DNA of 64,000 nt from JBDSKH01 sp035556655 (GCA_035556655.1 DATMFW010000026.1:11717-75716); one strand, 5' to 3'; shown: positions 23,706 to 34,959, numbered from the stretch's first letter. Made by a program: numbers and translations. The notes: a model not told the origin generated them from the letters alone.

Positions 23706-23711
23706 GACTAC

Positions 23712-23717
23712 AGCCTA
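23712..23717 (-). promoter_or_regulatory. Leaderless -10 box of gltA
   Basis: TAGGCT on the minus strand sits 6 nt upstream of the gltA GTG, with no purine-rich ribosome site between. Confidence 0.5.
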
Positions 23718-23759
23718 CGGGGTGCCCGTGACCACTGTCATAATCACCAAGGATCGCGC

Positions 23760-24860
23760 TCAGCCCTGAGAGAGAAGCTCCAAACGGCGGGCGGCGGATG
23801 CGATGGCCCCGTCGGTCGCGGTCAGCGCGATGCGCACGTGGCGGGCTCCGGCCTCCCCGTAGAAGGTGCCCGGCGTGACCAGGATCCCGGCGTCGGCGAG
23901 CGTCGCGACGGTGTCCCAGGACCCCTCGTCGCGGGTCGCCCAGAGGTAGAGTCCCGCGGTGCTCTCGTCGATCCGGAATCCGGCGGCGTGAAGCGCCGGG
24001 ATGAGGACCTCGCGCCGGGCGCGGTACCTCTCGCGCTGCTGCTCGACGTGAGCGTCGTCGCCCAGCGCCGCGACCATGGCGGCCTGAACGGGTGCTGGGG
24101 TGATGAGACCGAAGTGCTTGCGGGCCTGGACGAGCTCGCCGACGAGGTCGCTGCATCCGGCCGCGAACCCGGCCCGGTAACCGGCGAGGTTGGAGCTCTT
24201 GCTGAGCGAGCCCACCGAGAGGGTGAGCCGGCGTGAGCCCTGTGTCACGTCGGGGTGCAGGATGCTCGGGGTGGCGCCGTCGCCTCTCCAGTCGAGCTCG
24301 GTGTAGCACTCGTCGTTCGCGATCACCGCGCCGAGGTCGCGGGCGCGCCGCACGGCCCGGCGCAGGAACTCGACCCCGTGCACGCGCCCGTCGGGGTTGC
24401 CGGGGCTGTTCAGCCAGACCAGCCGGGTCTCGTCGGGCCATTCGTCGGGTTCGTCGCTGACCAGCACTGTGGCCCCGACGGCAGCCGCGCCGACGGCGTA
24501 GGTCGGGTAGGCGAGGGTGGGCTGCACGACGACATCGCCCGCCCCGAGCCCGAGGAGCGTGGGCATCACCGCGATGAACTCTTTCGAGCCGATCGTCGGC
24601 ATCACGTTCGCCGTCTCGACGGTGACGCCATGCCGGCGCGCGTACCAGGCGACGATCGCCTCACGGAGGGGGTCCGAGCCGACGGTCGCCGGGTAGGCGG
24701 GGGCGTCCGACGCGGCGGCCAGGGCATCCCGGATCAGGTCGGGGGTGGGGTCGACGGGCGAGCCGATCGCGAGGTCGGCGATGCCGTCGGGGTGCGCCCC
24801 CGCACGCTCACGGTACGGAAGAAGCGAATCCCAGGGGAAGTCGGGCAGGGTCTGCGGCAA
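23760..24860 (-). CDS. dapC: Succinyldiaminopimelate aminotransferase
   Basis: A 366-residue fold-type I aminotransferase of the actinobacterial DapC type. Motifs include LNSPGNPDGRV (PLP binding), VIANDECYTELDW (Asp/Tyr) and SLSKSSNLAGYRAGFA with the Schiff-base Lys. It converts N-succinyl-2-amino-6-ketopimelate to N-succinyl-diaminopimelate using glutamate. I assign a TTG start at 24858-24860, one base after the ferredoxin stop, because upstream codons in this frame are ferredoxin shadow and the protein opens with LPDFPWDSL as its relatives do. Coupling with fdxA is common in actinobacteria. Confidence 0.9.
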   Translation of the reverse strand: MPQTLPDFPWDSLLPYRERAGAHPDGIADLAIGSPVDPTPDLIRDALAAASDAPAYPATVGSDPLREAIVAWYARRHGVTVETANVMPTIGSKEFIAVMPTLLGLGAGDVVVQPTLAYPTYAVGAAAVGATVLVSDEPDEWPDETRLVWLNSPGNPDGRVHGVEFLRRAVRRARDLGAVIANDECYTELDWRGDGATPSILHPDVTQGSRRLTLSVGSLSKSSNLAGYRAGFAAGCSDLVGELVQARKHFGLITPAPVQAAMVAALGDDAHVEQQRERYRARREVLIPALHAAGFRIDESTAGLYLWATRDEGSWDTVATLADAGILVTPGTFYGEAGARHVRIALTATDGAIASAARRLELLSQG

Positions 24861-24861
24861 C

Positions 24862-25194
24862 TCAGTGCTTCTGCTCTTGCGGCGGCAGCGCGGCCACGAT
24901 CGGGTGGTCGCCCGCGACGACGCCGATCTTGGCGGCACCCCCCGGCGAGCCGATGCCGACCTCGTCGAAGAACTCGACGTTGGCCTTGTAGTAGTCGGAC
25001 CAGGCTTCGGGCAGGTCGTCTTCGTAGTAGATGGCCTCGACGGGGCAGACCGGTTCGCACGCGCCGCAGTCGACGCATTCGTCGGGGTGGATGTACAGCA
25101 TCCGGTCGCCCTCGTAGATGCAGTCGACCGGGCATTCGTCGATGCAGGCGCGGTCTTTGAGGTCCACGCAGGGCAGAGCGATGACGTAGGTCAT
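24862..25194 (-). CDS. fdxA: 7Fe-type ferredoxin
   Basis: A 110-residue ferredoxin. Cysteines at 9, 17, 21 and 25 (CVDLKDRACIDECPVDC) and at 40, 43, 46 and 50 (CVDCGACEPVCP) match the [3Fe-4S][4Fe-4S] arrangement of mycobacterial FdxA. It is a low-potential electron carrier in the cytosol. ATG overlaps the stop of the upstream membrane-protein gene (ATGA), and dapC starts one base after its stop, so the three form one transcription unit. Confidence 0.93.
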   Translation of the reverse strand: MTYVIALPCVDLKDRACIDECPVDCIYEGDRMLYIHPDECVDCGACEPVCPVEAIYYEDDLPEAWSDYYKANVEFFDEVGIGSPGGAAKIGVVAGDHPIVAALPPQEQKH

Positions 25195-25562
25195 GATGCT
25201 TCGATTCTAGGGCGTGGCCAGGCGATGACGACGGCGCCGAGGACCGCGGGTCCGGCCGCCCAGGCGTAGCCGAGCGGGCCGTCGAGCACGAACGCCGTCC
25301 CGCCCGCGCCGGGCAGCATGAGCAGCGCGGTGGCGCCGATCACCCCGACCGCGGCGGCGGCCGCGATGAGGCGGCTGCCGAACACCAGCCGGAACCCGAG
25401 AACGAGCGCGAGCACGACGACGAGGCCCGCGATCAGGCCGATCGGGGGGTATTGGCGATGGGTGAACGTGGTCACGAATCCGACGGCGGCGCCGATCGCG
25501 AAGGCGAACACCGCGGCGATCGCCATCGTCAGCACGGCGGCGCGATCGGTCACGTTCGACAC
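25191..25562 (-). CDS. Small four-helix membrane protein (DUF6113-like)
   Basis: A 123-residue protein with four hydrophobic segments (about residues 10-30, 40-60, 65-85 and 95-115) and short loops. The position directly upstream of fdxA-dapC matches a conserved actinobacterial membrane protein usually labelled DUF6113; I assign this from memory of gene order. A GTG start at 25560-25562 is used. It is divergent from the iron-regulated efe operon. Function unknown. Confidence 0.65.
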   Translation of the reverse strand: MSNVTDRAAVLTMAIAAVFAFAIGAAVGFVTTFTHRQYPPIGLIAGLVVVLALVLGFRLVFGSRLIAAAAAVGVIGATALLMLPGAGGTAFVLDGPLGYAWAAGPAVLGAVVIAWPRPRIEAS

Positions 25563-25591
25563 ACTAACCCCGCCCCGCTAGAGTCTTCTGG

Positions 25592-25610
25592 TTAGGTTAG
25601 CCTCACCAAA
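25592..25610 (+). promoter_or_regulatory. DtxR/IdeR-type iron box before efeU
   Basis: TTAGGTTAGCCTCACCAAA closely matches the DtxR/IdeR/DmdR consensus TTAGGTTAGCCTAACCTAA. It lies 12 nt before the efeU start, so an iron-loaded DtxR-type repressor should block the operon when iron is plentiful. Confidence 0.85.
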
Positions 25611-25622
25611 TCGAGAGTCCCC

Positions 25623-26462
25623 GTGTTCGCGAACATCCTGATCGGCCTGCGAGAGGGCCTCGAAGCCGGCCTCGTGGTGGGGATCCTCGTCGCATACCTC
25701 CACAAGATCGGCCGTCGCGACGTGCTGCCGAAGCTCTGGATCGGCATCTCGGCGGCGATCCTGCTCTCGCTCGCCGTCGGGGCGATCCTGACCTTCGGGC
25801 CCTACGGGCTGAGCTTCCAGGCGCAGGAGATCCTCGGGGGCGGCCTCTCGATCCTCGCCGTCGGCCTGGTCACCTGGATGATCTTCTGGATGGCCAGGCA
25901 CGCCCGCCGGCTGAGCGGTGAGCTGCGCGCCGACGTCGACAAGGCCCTGCGTTCCTCGGCCGCGGGCGGCTCGGCGCTCGGTCTGGTGCTGCTCGGCACG
26001 ATCAGCGTGGGGCGCGAGGGCGTGGAGACGGCACTGTTCGTCTGGGCCAGCGTCAATGCGGGGGCGGATGCGGTGCTCGGCACCCTGGGAGCCGTGCTCG
26101 GCATCGTGGTCGCCGTCGCGCTCGCCTTCCTGATCTATCGCGGATTCGTGAGGATCGACCTGTCGCGGTTCTTCTTCTGGACCGGCCTCGTGCTCATCGT
26201 GGTGGCCGCCGGCGTGCTCTCGTACGGCATCGGCGACCTGCAGGAGGCCGCCGTGCTCCCCGGCTGGGGTCAGCACGCGTTCAGCCTGGGCGCCGTGATC
26301 CCGGCGACCAGCTGGTACGGCTCGCTGCTGGCCGGCGTCTTCAACTTCACCCCCGAGCCCACCTGGCTGCAACTGGCCGCGTGGGCCTGCTACCTCATCG
26401 TCACCGTCCTGTTCTTCCTCCGCGTCAGCCGGCGCACCGAACCCGTCGAGCGCCCCAGCTAG
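25623..26462 (+). CDS. efeU: Iron permease EfeU (FTR1 family)
   Basis: A 279-residue protein with seven membrane helices. The two REGxE iron-passage motifs of FTR1 permeases are present: REGLE near residue 10 and REGVE near residue 137. It takes up iron in the EfeUOB system. A GTG start lies right after an iron box. EfeO follows after 15 nt and EfeB after that, the canonical order. Confidence 0.94.
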   Translation: MFANILIGLREGLEAGLVVGILVAYLHKIGRRDVLPKLWIGISAAILLSLAVGAILTFGPYGLSFQAQEILGGGLSILAVGLVTWMIFWMARHARRLSGELRADVDKALRSSAAGGSALGLVLLGTISVGREGVETALFVWASVNAGADAVLGTLGAVLGIVVAVALAFLIYRGFVRIDLSRFFFWTGLVLIVVAAGVLSYGIGDLQEAAVLPGWGQHAFSLGAVIPATSWYGSLLAGVFNFTPEPTWLQLAAWACYLIVTVLFFLRVSRRTEPVERPS

Positions 26463-26477
26463 AGAGGCTCACCAACC

Positions 26478-27671
26478 ATGATCATCCGCCCCCTCGCGAC
26501 AGCGACGGCCGCGCTCCTGGCCCTCGGCCTCGCCGGGTGCGTGCCCAACTCCCCCGCCGGCGAGGCGATCCCGGTCGCCATCACCGACGACACCTGCGCG
26601 GTCTCCTCGGACACGGCGCCCTCCGGCACCGTCAAGTTCGAGCTGACCAACTCCGGCACCGACGTCAACGAGTTCGAGATCCTCGCCGAGGACCGGCTGC
26701 GCATCGTCGGCGAGAAAGAGAACCTGATCCCGGGTCAGACCGTCGCGTACACGCTGCAGCTGAATCCCGGGACCTACTACACGGCCTGCAAGTTCCAGCT
26801 CGTCGGGGCGCCGATCGGCCTCGCCGAGTTCACCGTCACCGGCGAGCCCGTGGCCGCCGACACCGACGAGCAGCAGCTGGTCGACGAGGCCGTCACCTCG
26901 TACGTGGCCTATATCCGGTCGCAGACGGGTGAGCTGCTGCCCGCCGTCGCCGCGTTCACCGAGGCCTACGCCGCGGGCGAGGACGACACCGCACGCTCGC
27001 TGTTCGCGAGCACCCGGGTGTTCTACGAGCGCATCGAGCCGACGGCCGAGGCGTTCGGCGACCTCGACCCGAAGATCGACTACCGCGAGGTCGATGCCCT
27101 GGCCGAGGGCCTGGCCTGGACCGGGTTCCACCGGATCGAGAAGGACCTCTGGCCACCGGCCGCGGGCGAGCTCAACTCCGACGGCACGAGCGCCCTGCTC
27201 GACTGGGCGCCCTCGACCCCTGCGCAGCGTGCCGGGTTCGCCGCGGACCTGACCTCCGACGTGCAGGAGCTCTACGACCTGGTCAGCGCCGAGGACTTCA
27301 CGGTGACCCTCGCCGACATCTCCAACGGTGCCATCGGCCTGCTCGACGAGGTGGCGGTGGGCAAGATCTCGGGCGAAGAGGACTGGTGGTCCCACACCGA
27401 CCTGACCGACTTCGCCGCCAACGTCCAGGGCGCCGAGGTCGCGTTCGGCACCGTGACGGCCATCGCCGTGAGCAAGGGTGAGCAGGATCTGGTCGACGAG
27501 ATCCAGCGGCAGTTCGACGCCCTCGAGGCCCTGCTGGCCCGGTACGGCTCGATCGAGGACGGCTTCACGCCCTACGACCAGGTCACCGACGCCCAGCGCA
27601 ACGAGCTCTCCGACGGGGTCAACGCGCTCGCCGAACCGCTGTCGCGGCTGACCGCGGCGGTGCTGGACTGA
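26478..27671 (+). CDS. efeO: Iron-binding lipoprotein EfeO (cupredoxin-M75)
   Basis: A 397-residue exported lipoprotein: signal ALLALGLAGC with Cys22 as lipid site. A cupredoxin-like domain spans about residues 25-120 and an imelysin/M75 domain about 130-395. The M75 metal motif HxxE is present as His218-Arg-Ile-Glu221 in FHRIEKDLW. It presents periplasmic or surface iron to EfeU. An AGAGAGG sequence precedes the ATG. It lies second in the efeUOB operon. Confidence 0.93.
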   Translation: MIIRPLATATAALLALGLAGCVPNSPAGEAIPVAITDDTCAVSSDTAPSGTVKFELTNSGTDVNEFEILAEDRLRIVGEKENLIPGQTVAYTLQLNPGTYYTACKFQLVGAPIGLAEFTVTGEPVAADTDEQQLVDEAVTSYVAYIRSQTGELLPAVAAFTEAYAAGEDDTARSLFASTRVFYERIEPTAEAFGDLDPKIDYREVDALAEGLAWTGFHRIEKDLWPPAAGELNSDGTSALLDWAPSTPAQRAGFAADLTSDVQELYDLVSAEDFTVTLADISNGAIGLLDEVAVGKISGEEDWWSHTDLTDFAANVQGAEVAFGTVTAIAVSKGEQDLVDEIQRQFDALEALLARYGSIEDGFTPYDQVTDAQRNELSDGVNALAEPLSRLTAAVLD

Positions 27672-27689
27672 GCGTGCGGGAGTGATGTC

Positions 27690-28955
27690 ATGACGCACGA
27701 GGCCGGACGCGGACTCAGCAGGCGAGGCCTGCTGGGCCTCGTCGGCGCGGGTGCGGCCGGTCTCGCCGTCGGGGGGACGGGCGGCGCCGTGATCGCGAAC
27801 GGGGTGGCCGGCATCGGCACCTCCGGCGCCGCCGCGAGCTACCCGTTCTTCGGGGAGCATCAATCCGGGATCGTGACCGCGGCACAGGACCGGCTGCACT
27901 TCGCCGCGTTCGACCTCGCCGCATCCGCCACCGCCGACGACCTGCGCGAGCTGCTGGCGGACTGGACCTTCGCGGCCGCCCGGATGACGCGCGGGCTCGA
28001 GGTGACCGAGGACGGCGCCGTGGGCGGCTCGCCGCTGGCGCCCCCCGACGACACCGGTGAGGCGCTCGGGCTGCCGGCCGCCGGGCTGACCATCACGTTC
28101 GGGTTCGGGCCGTCACTGTTCGACGACCGGTTCGGGCTCGCGGCGCGCCGGCCCGCCGCGCTCGAGCCGCTCCCCCGGTTCAGCGGAGACGCCCTCGATC
28201 CGGCGCGTTCCGGGGGCGATCTGTGCATCCAGGCCTGCGCCGACGACCCGCAGGTCGCCGTGCACGCCATCCGCAACCTCAGCCGCATCGCCTTCGGCCG
28301 CGCCGCGATCCGCTGGTCGCAGCTCGGATTCGGGCGCACCAGCTCGACGACGACCAGCCAGGTCACCCCGCGCAACCTGTTCGGATTCAAGGACGGCACC
28401 GCCAACATCAAGGCGGAGGAACCGGATGCGGTGGCCGGGCACGTCTGGGCGTCGGCTTCCGACGGCACCGCCTGGATGGCCGGAGGCACCTACCTGGTGG
28501 CGCGCAAGATCCGGATGGTGATCGAGAGCTGGGACCGCACCCGGCTCGAGGAGCAGCAGCGCGTGATCGGGCGCGACAAGGGCGAGGGCGCTCCGCTGTC
28601 GGGCGGGACGGAGTTCACCGCGCTGGAGCTCGACAAGCCCGACGACGACGGCACGCCGCGCATCGCCGCGGATGCGCACGTGCGCCTGGCCCACCCCACG
28701 GTCAACGGCGGCGCACGGCTGTTGCGCCGCGGCTACAACTACGTGGACGGCGACGACGCGCTCGGCCGGCTCGACGCCGGGCTGTTCTTCCTGTCGTTCC
28801 AGCGCGATCCCGCGCAGTTCGTGACCGTGCAGCGCAGCCTCGCCGGGCACGATGCGCTCAACGAGTACATCAAGCACGTCGGATCGGCCATCTTCGCCGT
28901 TCCGCCGGGGGCACCGGCAGAGGGCGCCTCGATCGGCGACCCGCTCTTCGGCTAG
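27690..28955 (+). CDS. efeB: Tat-exported DyP-type peroxidase EfeB
   Basis: A 421-residue DyP-family heme peroxidase. The N-terminus has a twin-arginine signal, LSRRGLLGLVGAGAAGLAVG, for folded export. The distal GXXDG motif is GFKDG near residues 231-235. A proximal His lies in ADAHVRLAHP, followed by RRGYNY with the conserved Arg. In EfeUOB it is thought to oxidise Fe2+ or act on heme. Its stop overlaps a convergent lipoprotein gene by 4 nt. Confidence 0.94.
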   Translation: MTHEAGRGLSRRGLLGLVGAGAAGLAVGGTGGAVIANGVAGIGTSGAAASYPFFGEHQSGIVTAAQDRLHFAAFDLAASATADDLRELLADWTFAAARMTRGLEVTEDGAVGGSPLAPPDDTGEALGLPAAGLTITFGFGPSLFDDRFGLAARRPAALEPLPRFSGDALDPARSGGDLCIQACADDPQVAVHAIRNLSRIAFGRAAIRWSQLGFGRTSSTTTSQVTPRNLFGFKDGTANIKAEEPDAVAGHVWASASDGTAWMAGGTYLVARKIRMVIESWDRTRLEEQQRVIGRDKGEGAPLSGGTEFTALELDKPDDDGTPRIAADAHVRLAHPTVNGGARLLRRGYNYVDGDDALGRLDAGLFFLSFQRDPAQFVTVQRSLAGHDALNEYIKHVGSAIFAVPPGAPAEGASIGDPLFG

Positions 28956-29392
28956 CCGTCGGTGGCGTTGGTCACCGTGTAGTTGGCCGTCCAGTCTCCG
29001 TCGGCCTGGGTGACGACCACGATGACGGTGTACGGGTCCTTGGTGAACCCGCCGCTGGCGCCGTCGCCGCTGGATCCGAGTTCCTGGTACTCGAATCCGG
29101 CACCGGTCAGCTCGTCCTTGATCGTGTCGAAGGCATCGGCGCCCGAGACCTTGATGGTCACGTTCCAGGCCTTCTCGCCGCTGTCGCCGGGAACGGCCAG
29201 CCCGAGCACGACCTCGCCGTCGATGAGCGGGACGTCGTCCTTCGGGAAGTCGCCCGGCACCCCGGCGCCGGGGATCACGCCGCCGACCGGATTGCCGCCG
29301 GGCAGGAAGTTGCCGATGAGGCTGCAACCGGTGACCGCGGGCGCGCCGACCAGCAGTGCCGCGGCGAGGACGAGTGCTGTGGGTTTCCGCAT
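28952..29392 (-). CDS. Putative lipoprotein of unknown function
   Basis: A 146-residue exported protein. The signal MRKPTALVLAAALLVGAPAV ends at lipobox VTGC (Cys23). The mature part has a Pro/Gly linker (about 25-55) and a compact domain with WNVTIKVSGADAFDTIKDEL and YTVIVVVTQADGDWTANYTV strands. I recognise no family. It follows typA by 10 nt on the same strand and is probably on the same mRNA; it overlaps the end of efeB tail-to-tail. Confidence 0.72.
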   Translation of the reverse strand: MRKPTALVLAAALLVGAPAVTGCSLIGNFLPGGNPVGGVIPGAGVPGDFPKDDVPLIDGEVVLGLAVPGDSGEKAWNVTIKVSGADAFDTIKDELTGAGFEYQELGSSGDGASGGFTKDPYTVIVVVTQADGDWTANYTVTNATDG

Positions 29393-29402
29393 GCCGCGGA
29401 GT

Positions 29403-31310
<1,908 letters not shown>

Positions 31311-31322
31311 AACCTGCCTAGT

Positions 31323-33161
31323 CTACTGGGGCGGCGCGCTCTCGGCTGCCGGAGCCCAGTCCCAGGCGTTCCAGAACACCCCGCGTCCGAGCGGCGACCT
31401 CGTCACCCCGGTCACCCGCGCCGACACGGCCGTCACCGTCGGGTAGGCGAACAGCGGCAGGCCGTAGGCGTCCTGCCAGAGCTTCGCGTCGATCTCCGAC
31501 AGCAGGCGGGCGACCTCCGCCTCGTCGTCGGAGGTCTCGACCTCGTCGATCAGCGCGTCGACGGCGGGGTTGCTGTAGCGGGTGAAGTTGGCGAGCTGGG
31601 AGTCGGAGGCGAACACGGCGCTCGCGGCGGCGGGACCGAGCCGCGTGGTGTCCCAGGCGAACAGGGCGGCGTCGTAGGTTCCGGCGACGCCGAGCAGGTC
31701 CTGCCAGTCGGTGTTCGAGCAGTCGGTGACCTGGAACCCGGCGCGCGCCGCGCTCGTGCGGATGAGGGTGAACTCCTCGACCCGGCGCGGGTTCGCCGGG
31801 TCGTAGAGGATGCACACCCGCGGCTTCGCGACGCCCGCCTCCTCCAGGAGCGCGACCGCCGCATCCACATCGGTCTCGGCGTAGTCGCGCGAGCCGTTCT
31901 CGGCGATGGTCTCGGCGTACCCGGCCGCGCCGGGACGCAGGGTGAACGAATCCAGCAGCCCGGCATCCTCTTGCAGCGGAGCGATCAGGTCGTCGACGAT
32001 CTGCTGTCGCGGGACCACCAGCAGAAACGCCTTGCGCACCCGGATGTCGTCGAACAACCCGGAGCGCGAGTCGGCGAACTGCAGGTCCAGATGCTCGAAG
32101 GTGCCCTCGGATCCGGCCGTCACGGTCACGTCGTCGACGTCGACGAGCGCGCGCAGCACATCGGTGCTCGGCGCCGGGGTCACGATGTCGACCTGGTGGG
32201 TGGCGAGCAGGTCGACCGTCTCGAGCGGGTCGGGCGAGAAGCGCAGCGTGATCGTCTCGTAGCTGGGCGTGCGATCGCCGTGGTACTGCGGATTGGCGGT
32301 GAGGGTGACCGAGGCGTTCTCGACGACCCCGCTGACCAGGTACGGTCCGGCGGCCACGAGCAGCGAGGCGTCCTCGGGCAGATCGGTGAAGTTGTAGGCG
32401 CTGTTCCAGAACCGCGACACCTCGGGCAGCAGCTGCTGGTCGCGTCCGGCGAGCGCCGTCACCAGCGCCGCCTTCGCGGTCATCGCCCGGGCGACGGGGT
32501 CGTCCTCGCGCTCCTCCGGCGCGGGGAGCCGCAGGGCATGCTGGGCCACCACGTGCGCCGGGATGCCGGGAGCCAGCGCCAGGCGCCAGTTGGAGAAGAA
32601 CCGGTCGTAGCTGACCTCGAGCGCCCGGTCCTCGACGATGCGGGGGGTCTCGGTCGCAAGTTCCAGCCCGTTGCCGATGGTGCCGTCGAAGAAGACCACG
32701 TCCTCCGGAAAGTCGTCGCGGTACTGGCCGGTGCCGGGGTCGACGTAATCGTCGTCGACGAACCCGGGCGTGTTCAGCGAGCCGGAGTTCGCCGCCCAGG
32801 CCAGCAGCAGGTCGGCCGCGTCGACCGGGACGCCGTCGGACCAGGTCACGCCGTCAGCGACCGTGTAACGCACCGTGAACGGCGAGGTGCCGACGATCTC
32901 GGCGGTGCCGAACGAGGCGTCCTCGACGAAGGCGTAGTGGTCGTCGTAGTAGCCGAACGAGGTCCCGGTCAGGTACCCGACGTCGGCGTTGGTGGGTGAG
33001 GAGCGCCCGAACGAGGTGCTCGCGTTGGCCGAGGTGTACGGGGTCGACACGGCGACCGTCACGGCGCTGCCCTCGACCACCGTCGAGGTGGGAGTGCACG
33101 CCGACAGGAGCGCCGCGACCGCGGCGAGCGCCGTCGCGGCGGCCAGGATGCGTGTCTTCAC
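31323..33161 (-). CDS. Peptide/nickel-type ABC solute-binding lipoprotein
   Basis: A 612-residue family-5 solute-binding protein. The lipobox LLSACTPT places Cys22 as the lipidated residue. Typical SBP_bac_5 signatures include VRYTVADGVTWSDGVPVDAA and FADSRSGLFDDIRVRKAFLL. It would bind oligopeptides or similar ligands outside the membrane. It lies 72 nt after a second binding-protein gene at the end of the first oligopeptide importer operon, so two receptors may share one importer. A TAGGCT box sits 8 nt before its GTG, hinting at an extra internal promoter. Confidence 0.88.
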   Translation of the reverse strand: MKTRILAAATALAAVAALLSACTPTSTVVEGSAVTVAVSTPYTSANASTSFGRSSPTNADVGYLTGTSFGYYDDHYAFVEDASFGTAEIVGTSPFTVRYTVADGVTWSDGVPVDAADLLLAWAANSGSLNTPGFVDDDYVDPGTGQYRDDFPEDVVFFDGTIGNGLELATETPRIVEDRALEVSYDRFFSNWRLALAPGIPAHVVAQHALRLPAPEEREDDPVARAMTAKAALVTALAGRDQQLLPEVSRFWNSAYNFTDLPEDASLLVAAGPYLVSGVVENASVTLTANPQYHGDRTPSYETITLRFSPDPLETVDLLATHQVDIVTPAPSTDVLRALVDVDDVTVTAGSEGTFEHLDLQFADSRSGLFDDIRVRKAFLLVVPRQQIVDDLIAPLQEDAGLLDSFTLRPGAAGYAETIAENGSRDYAETDVDAAVALLEEAGVAKPRVCILYDPANPRRVEEFTLIRTSAARAGFQVTDCSNTDWQDLLGVAGTYDAALFAWDTTRLGPAAASAVFASDSQLANFTRYSNPAVDALIDEVETSDDEAEVARLLSEIDAKLWQDAYGLPLFAYPTVTAVSARVTGVTRSPLGRGVFWNAWDWAPAAESAPPQ

Positions 33162-33183
33162 CGTCCGTCAGCCTATCGACAAG

Positions 33184-33220
33184 CCGGAGGGCGGCGACGC
33201 CTGCGCGCCACCGCCCTCGG
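33184..33220 (-). terminator. Hairpin between two binding-protein genes
   Basis: A GC-rich imperfect stem (left arm near CCGGAGGGCGGCG, right arm near CGCCACCGCCCTCGG) follows the stop of the binding-protein gene at 33234. It has no T-run. It may act as a weak terminator or as a 3-prime mRNA stabiliser. Confidence 0.45.
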
Positions 33221-33233
33221 CCTGAGACGGGTG

Positions 33234-34922
33234 TTACTCGGTGAAGCCGACCTCGGTCCAGTCGATCGCGAGGAAGGTGGCGGGGCCGTAGTTGGCCAGG
33301 TCACCGTCGACGACCTCGATCTCGGGGTAGGCGTAGAGCGGCAGCATCGGGACGTACGACGCGATGACGTCGTTGATCTCGCTGGCCACCTCGAGCCGCT
33401 TGGCCGGGTCGAGCTCGGCGTTGGCCTTGGCCCAGAGGTCCTCGAGACGGTCGTCCGTCACGAAGGCGTAGTTCTGGCCGCCCTGGTCGCCGGGCTCCTG
33501 GGCGGGCGTGAACAGCGACTCCGAGGAGGAGATGTTGAACGCCGTGCCCTGCCACCCGAAGGTCGCGAGCTCGTACTTGCCGTCGATGATGTCGTTGAAG
33601 TAGTCGTCACCGGGAACGGCGTCGATCGTGACCTTGACATCGATCTCGGCGAGCGAGGCCTGGATCTGCTGGGCGCGCAGCTCGTTGCTCGCGGTGCCCT
33701 GCGGCACGATCACCGAGATGTCGAGCTCTTCGCCGTCCTTGGTCCAGGTGCCGTCCGCGTTGGTCCAGCCGGCCTCGGTCAGGAGGGACTTGGCCTTCTC
33801 CTGGTCGAAGGCGAGAGCCTCGCCCGCGGTGTCCTCGTAGCCGTCCTGCCCGGGCATGAAGATGTAGTTCCCGTTCGGAGCGGCCGGAGCACCCAGCGGC
33901 TTGTTGGCCGCCTCGCCGATGATGTCGCGGTCGATGCCGTGCGCGATGGCCTGGCGGACCTTGACGTCGTCGAGCGGCTTCGCGGTGCCGTTGAAGGTGA
34001 CCTGCGCGTAGGTGACACCGCCGGAGCGCAGCACCTGGGCACCGGACTTCTCCTGCGCGGAGATGTAGGCGTCCGGGGTCAGCACCTCGATGGCGTCGAT
34101 CTCGTCATTGGCGAAGGACTGCGCCTGGGCCTCCTGGTCGATCACGGTGAAGGTGATCTTGTCGAGCTTGGGCGCAGGACCCCACCACTTCGGGTTGCGC
34201 TCGGCGGTCACCGTCTTGGCGTCGTTGTCGACCTTGGTGAACAGGAACGGCCCGTTGGACGGCAGCGGCTTGTCGACGTAGCCGAGGCTCCAGGCCTCGG
34301 CGTCGTTCGCGATCGCGGCGGGTACCGCCGAGATCTGGAACACGGCAGCCCAGTCGGCGTAGATCGGGTCGAACGTGACCTTGAAGTCGTAGTCGTCGAC
34401 GATCTCGAACGAGGTGATCTGCTCGAAGCCCGCGCTGCTGGCGATGTTGTAGGCGGTGTCCTTGCCCGACAGCGCCGCGAAGGTGGCCTGGTAGTCGGTC
34501 GCCGTCAGGGGCGAGCCGTCCTCCCACACCGCATCCTTGTTGAGCTTGACCTCGACGACCTGCGGGTCCTCGCTGATCAGCTCGACGCTCTCGGCGTAGC
34601 TCGGGTCGGGCTCCCACGCGCCGTCGGCGGTGAGCCGGATCATCTGACCGGTGGAGGGCGCCTCGACCGCGATCGGGTCGACCTCGGCACCCTCGCTGGT
34701 GTTCGGGTTCCAGTTGCCGGCATCGGTCGGAATGCTCGACACGGCGAGGTTGAGCGTGCCGCCGTCGGCGAGATCCGCCGGGTCGACAGGCGTCCAGCCG
34801 ACGGCCGGCAGGTCGTTCGGATCGGTCTCCGGGCCGGGCTGGGTCGGAGCGCACGCGGTGAGTGCGAGCAGTCCGGCACCGAGTACCGCGACCGCAGCGA
34901 GTGCGGGGTTCTTGCGGATCAT
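33234..34922 (-). CDS. Oligopeptide ABC solute-binding lipoprotein
   Basis: A 562-residue family-5 solute-binding protein. Signal LGAGLLALTACAPTQPGPET has Cys24 in the lipobox TAC. Body motifs include EVKLNKDAVWEDGSPLTATD and LDDVKVRQAIAHGIDRDIIG, diagnostic of OppA/DppA. The ATG has GAGGAAG upstream; longer readings run back into the ATPase gene frame. It lies 37 nt after the importer ATPase gene and should be its main receptor. Confidence 0.9.
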   Translation of the reverse strand: MIRKNPALAAVAVLGAGLLALTACAPTQPGPETDPNDLPAVGWTPVDPADLADGGTLNLAVSSIPTDAGNWNPNTSEGAEVDPIAVEAPSTGQMIRLTADGAWEPDPSYAESVELISEDPQVVEVKLNKDAVWEDGSPLTATDYQATFAALSGKDTAYNIASSAGFEQITSFEIVDDYDFKVTFDPIYADWAAVFQISAVPAAIANDAEAWSLGYVDKPLPSNGPFLFTKVDNDAKTVTAERNPKWWGPAPKLDKITFTVIDQEAQAQSFANDEIDAIEVLTPDAYISAQEKSGAQVLRSGGVTYAQVTFNGTAKPLDDVKVRQAIAHGIDRDIIGEAANKPLGAPAAPNGNYIFMPGQDGYEDTAGEALAFDQEKAKSLLTEAGWTNADGTWTKDGEELDISVIVPQGTASNELRAQQIQASLAEIDVKVTIDAVPGDDYFNDIIDGKYELATFGWQGTAFNISSSESLFTPAQEPGDQGGQNYAFVTDDRLEDLWAKANAELDPAKRLEVASEINDVIASYVPMLPLYAYPEIEVVDGDLANYGPATFLAIDWTEVGFTE

Positions 34923-34959
34923 GTGCTTCCTCGTTTTCTTTTCTTGGTGGGTGGAACAT

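Noticed and set aside
21750..24236. An 828-codon plus-strand open frame
   Set aside because: It is antisense to citrate synthase and neighbouring genes and has no recognisable domain.
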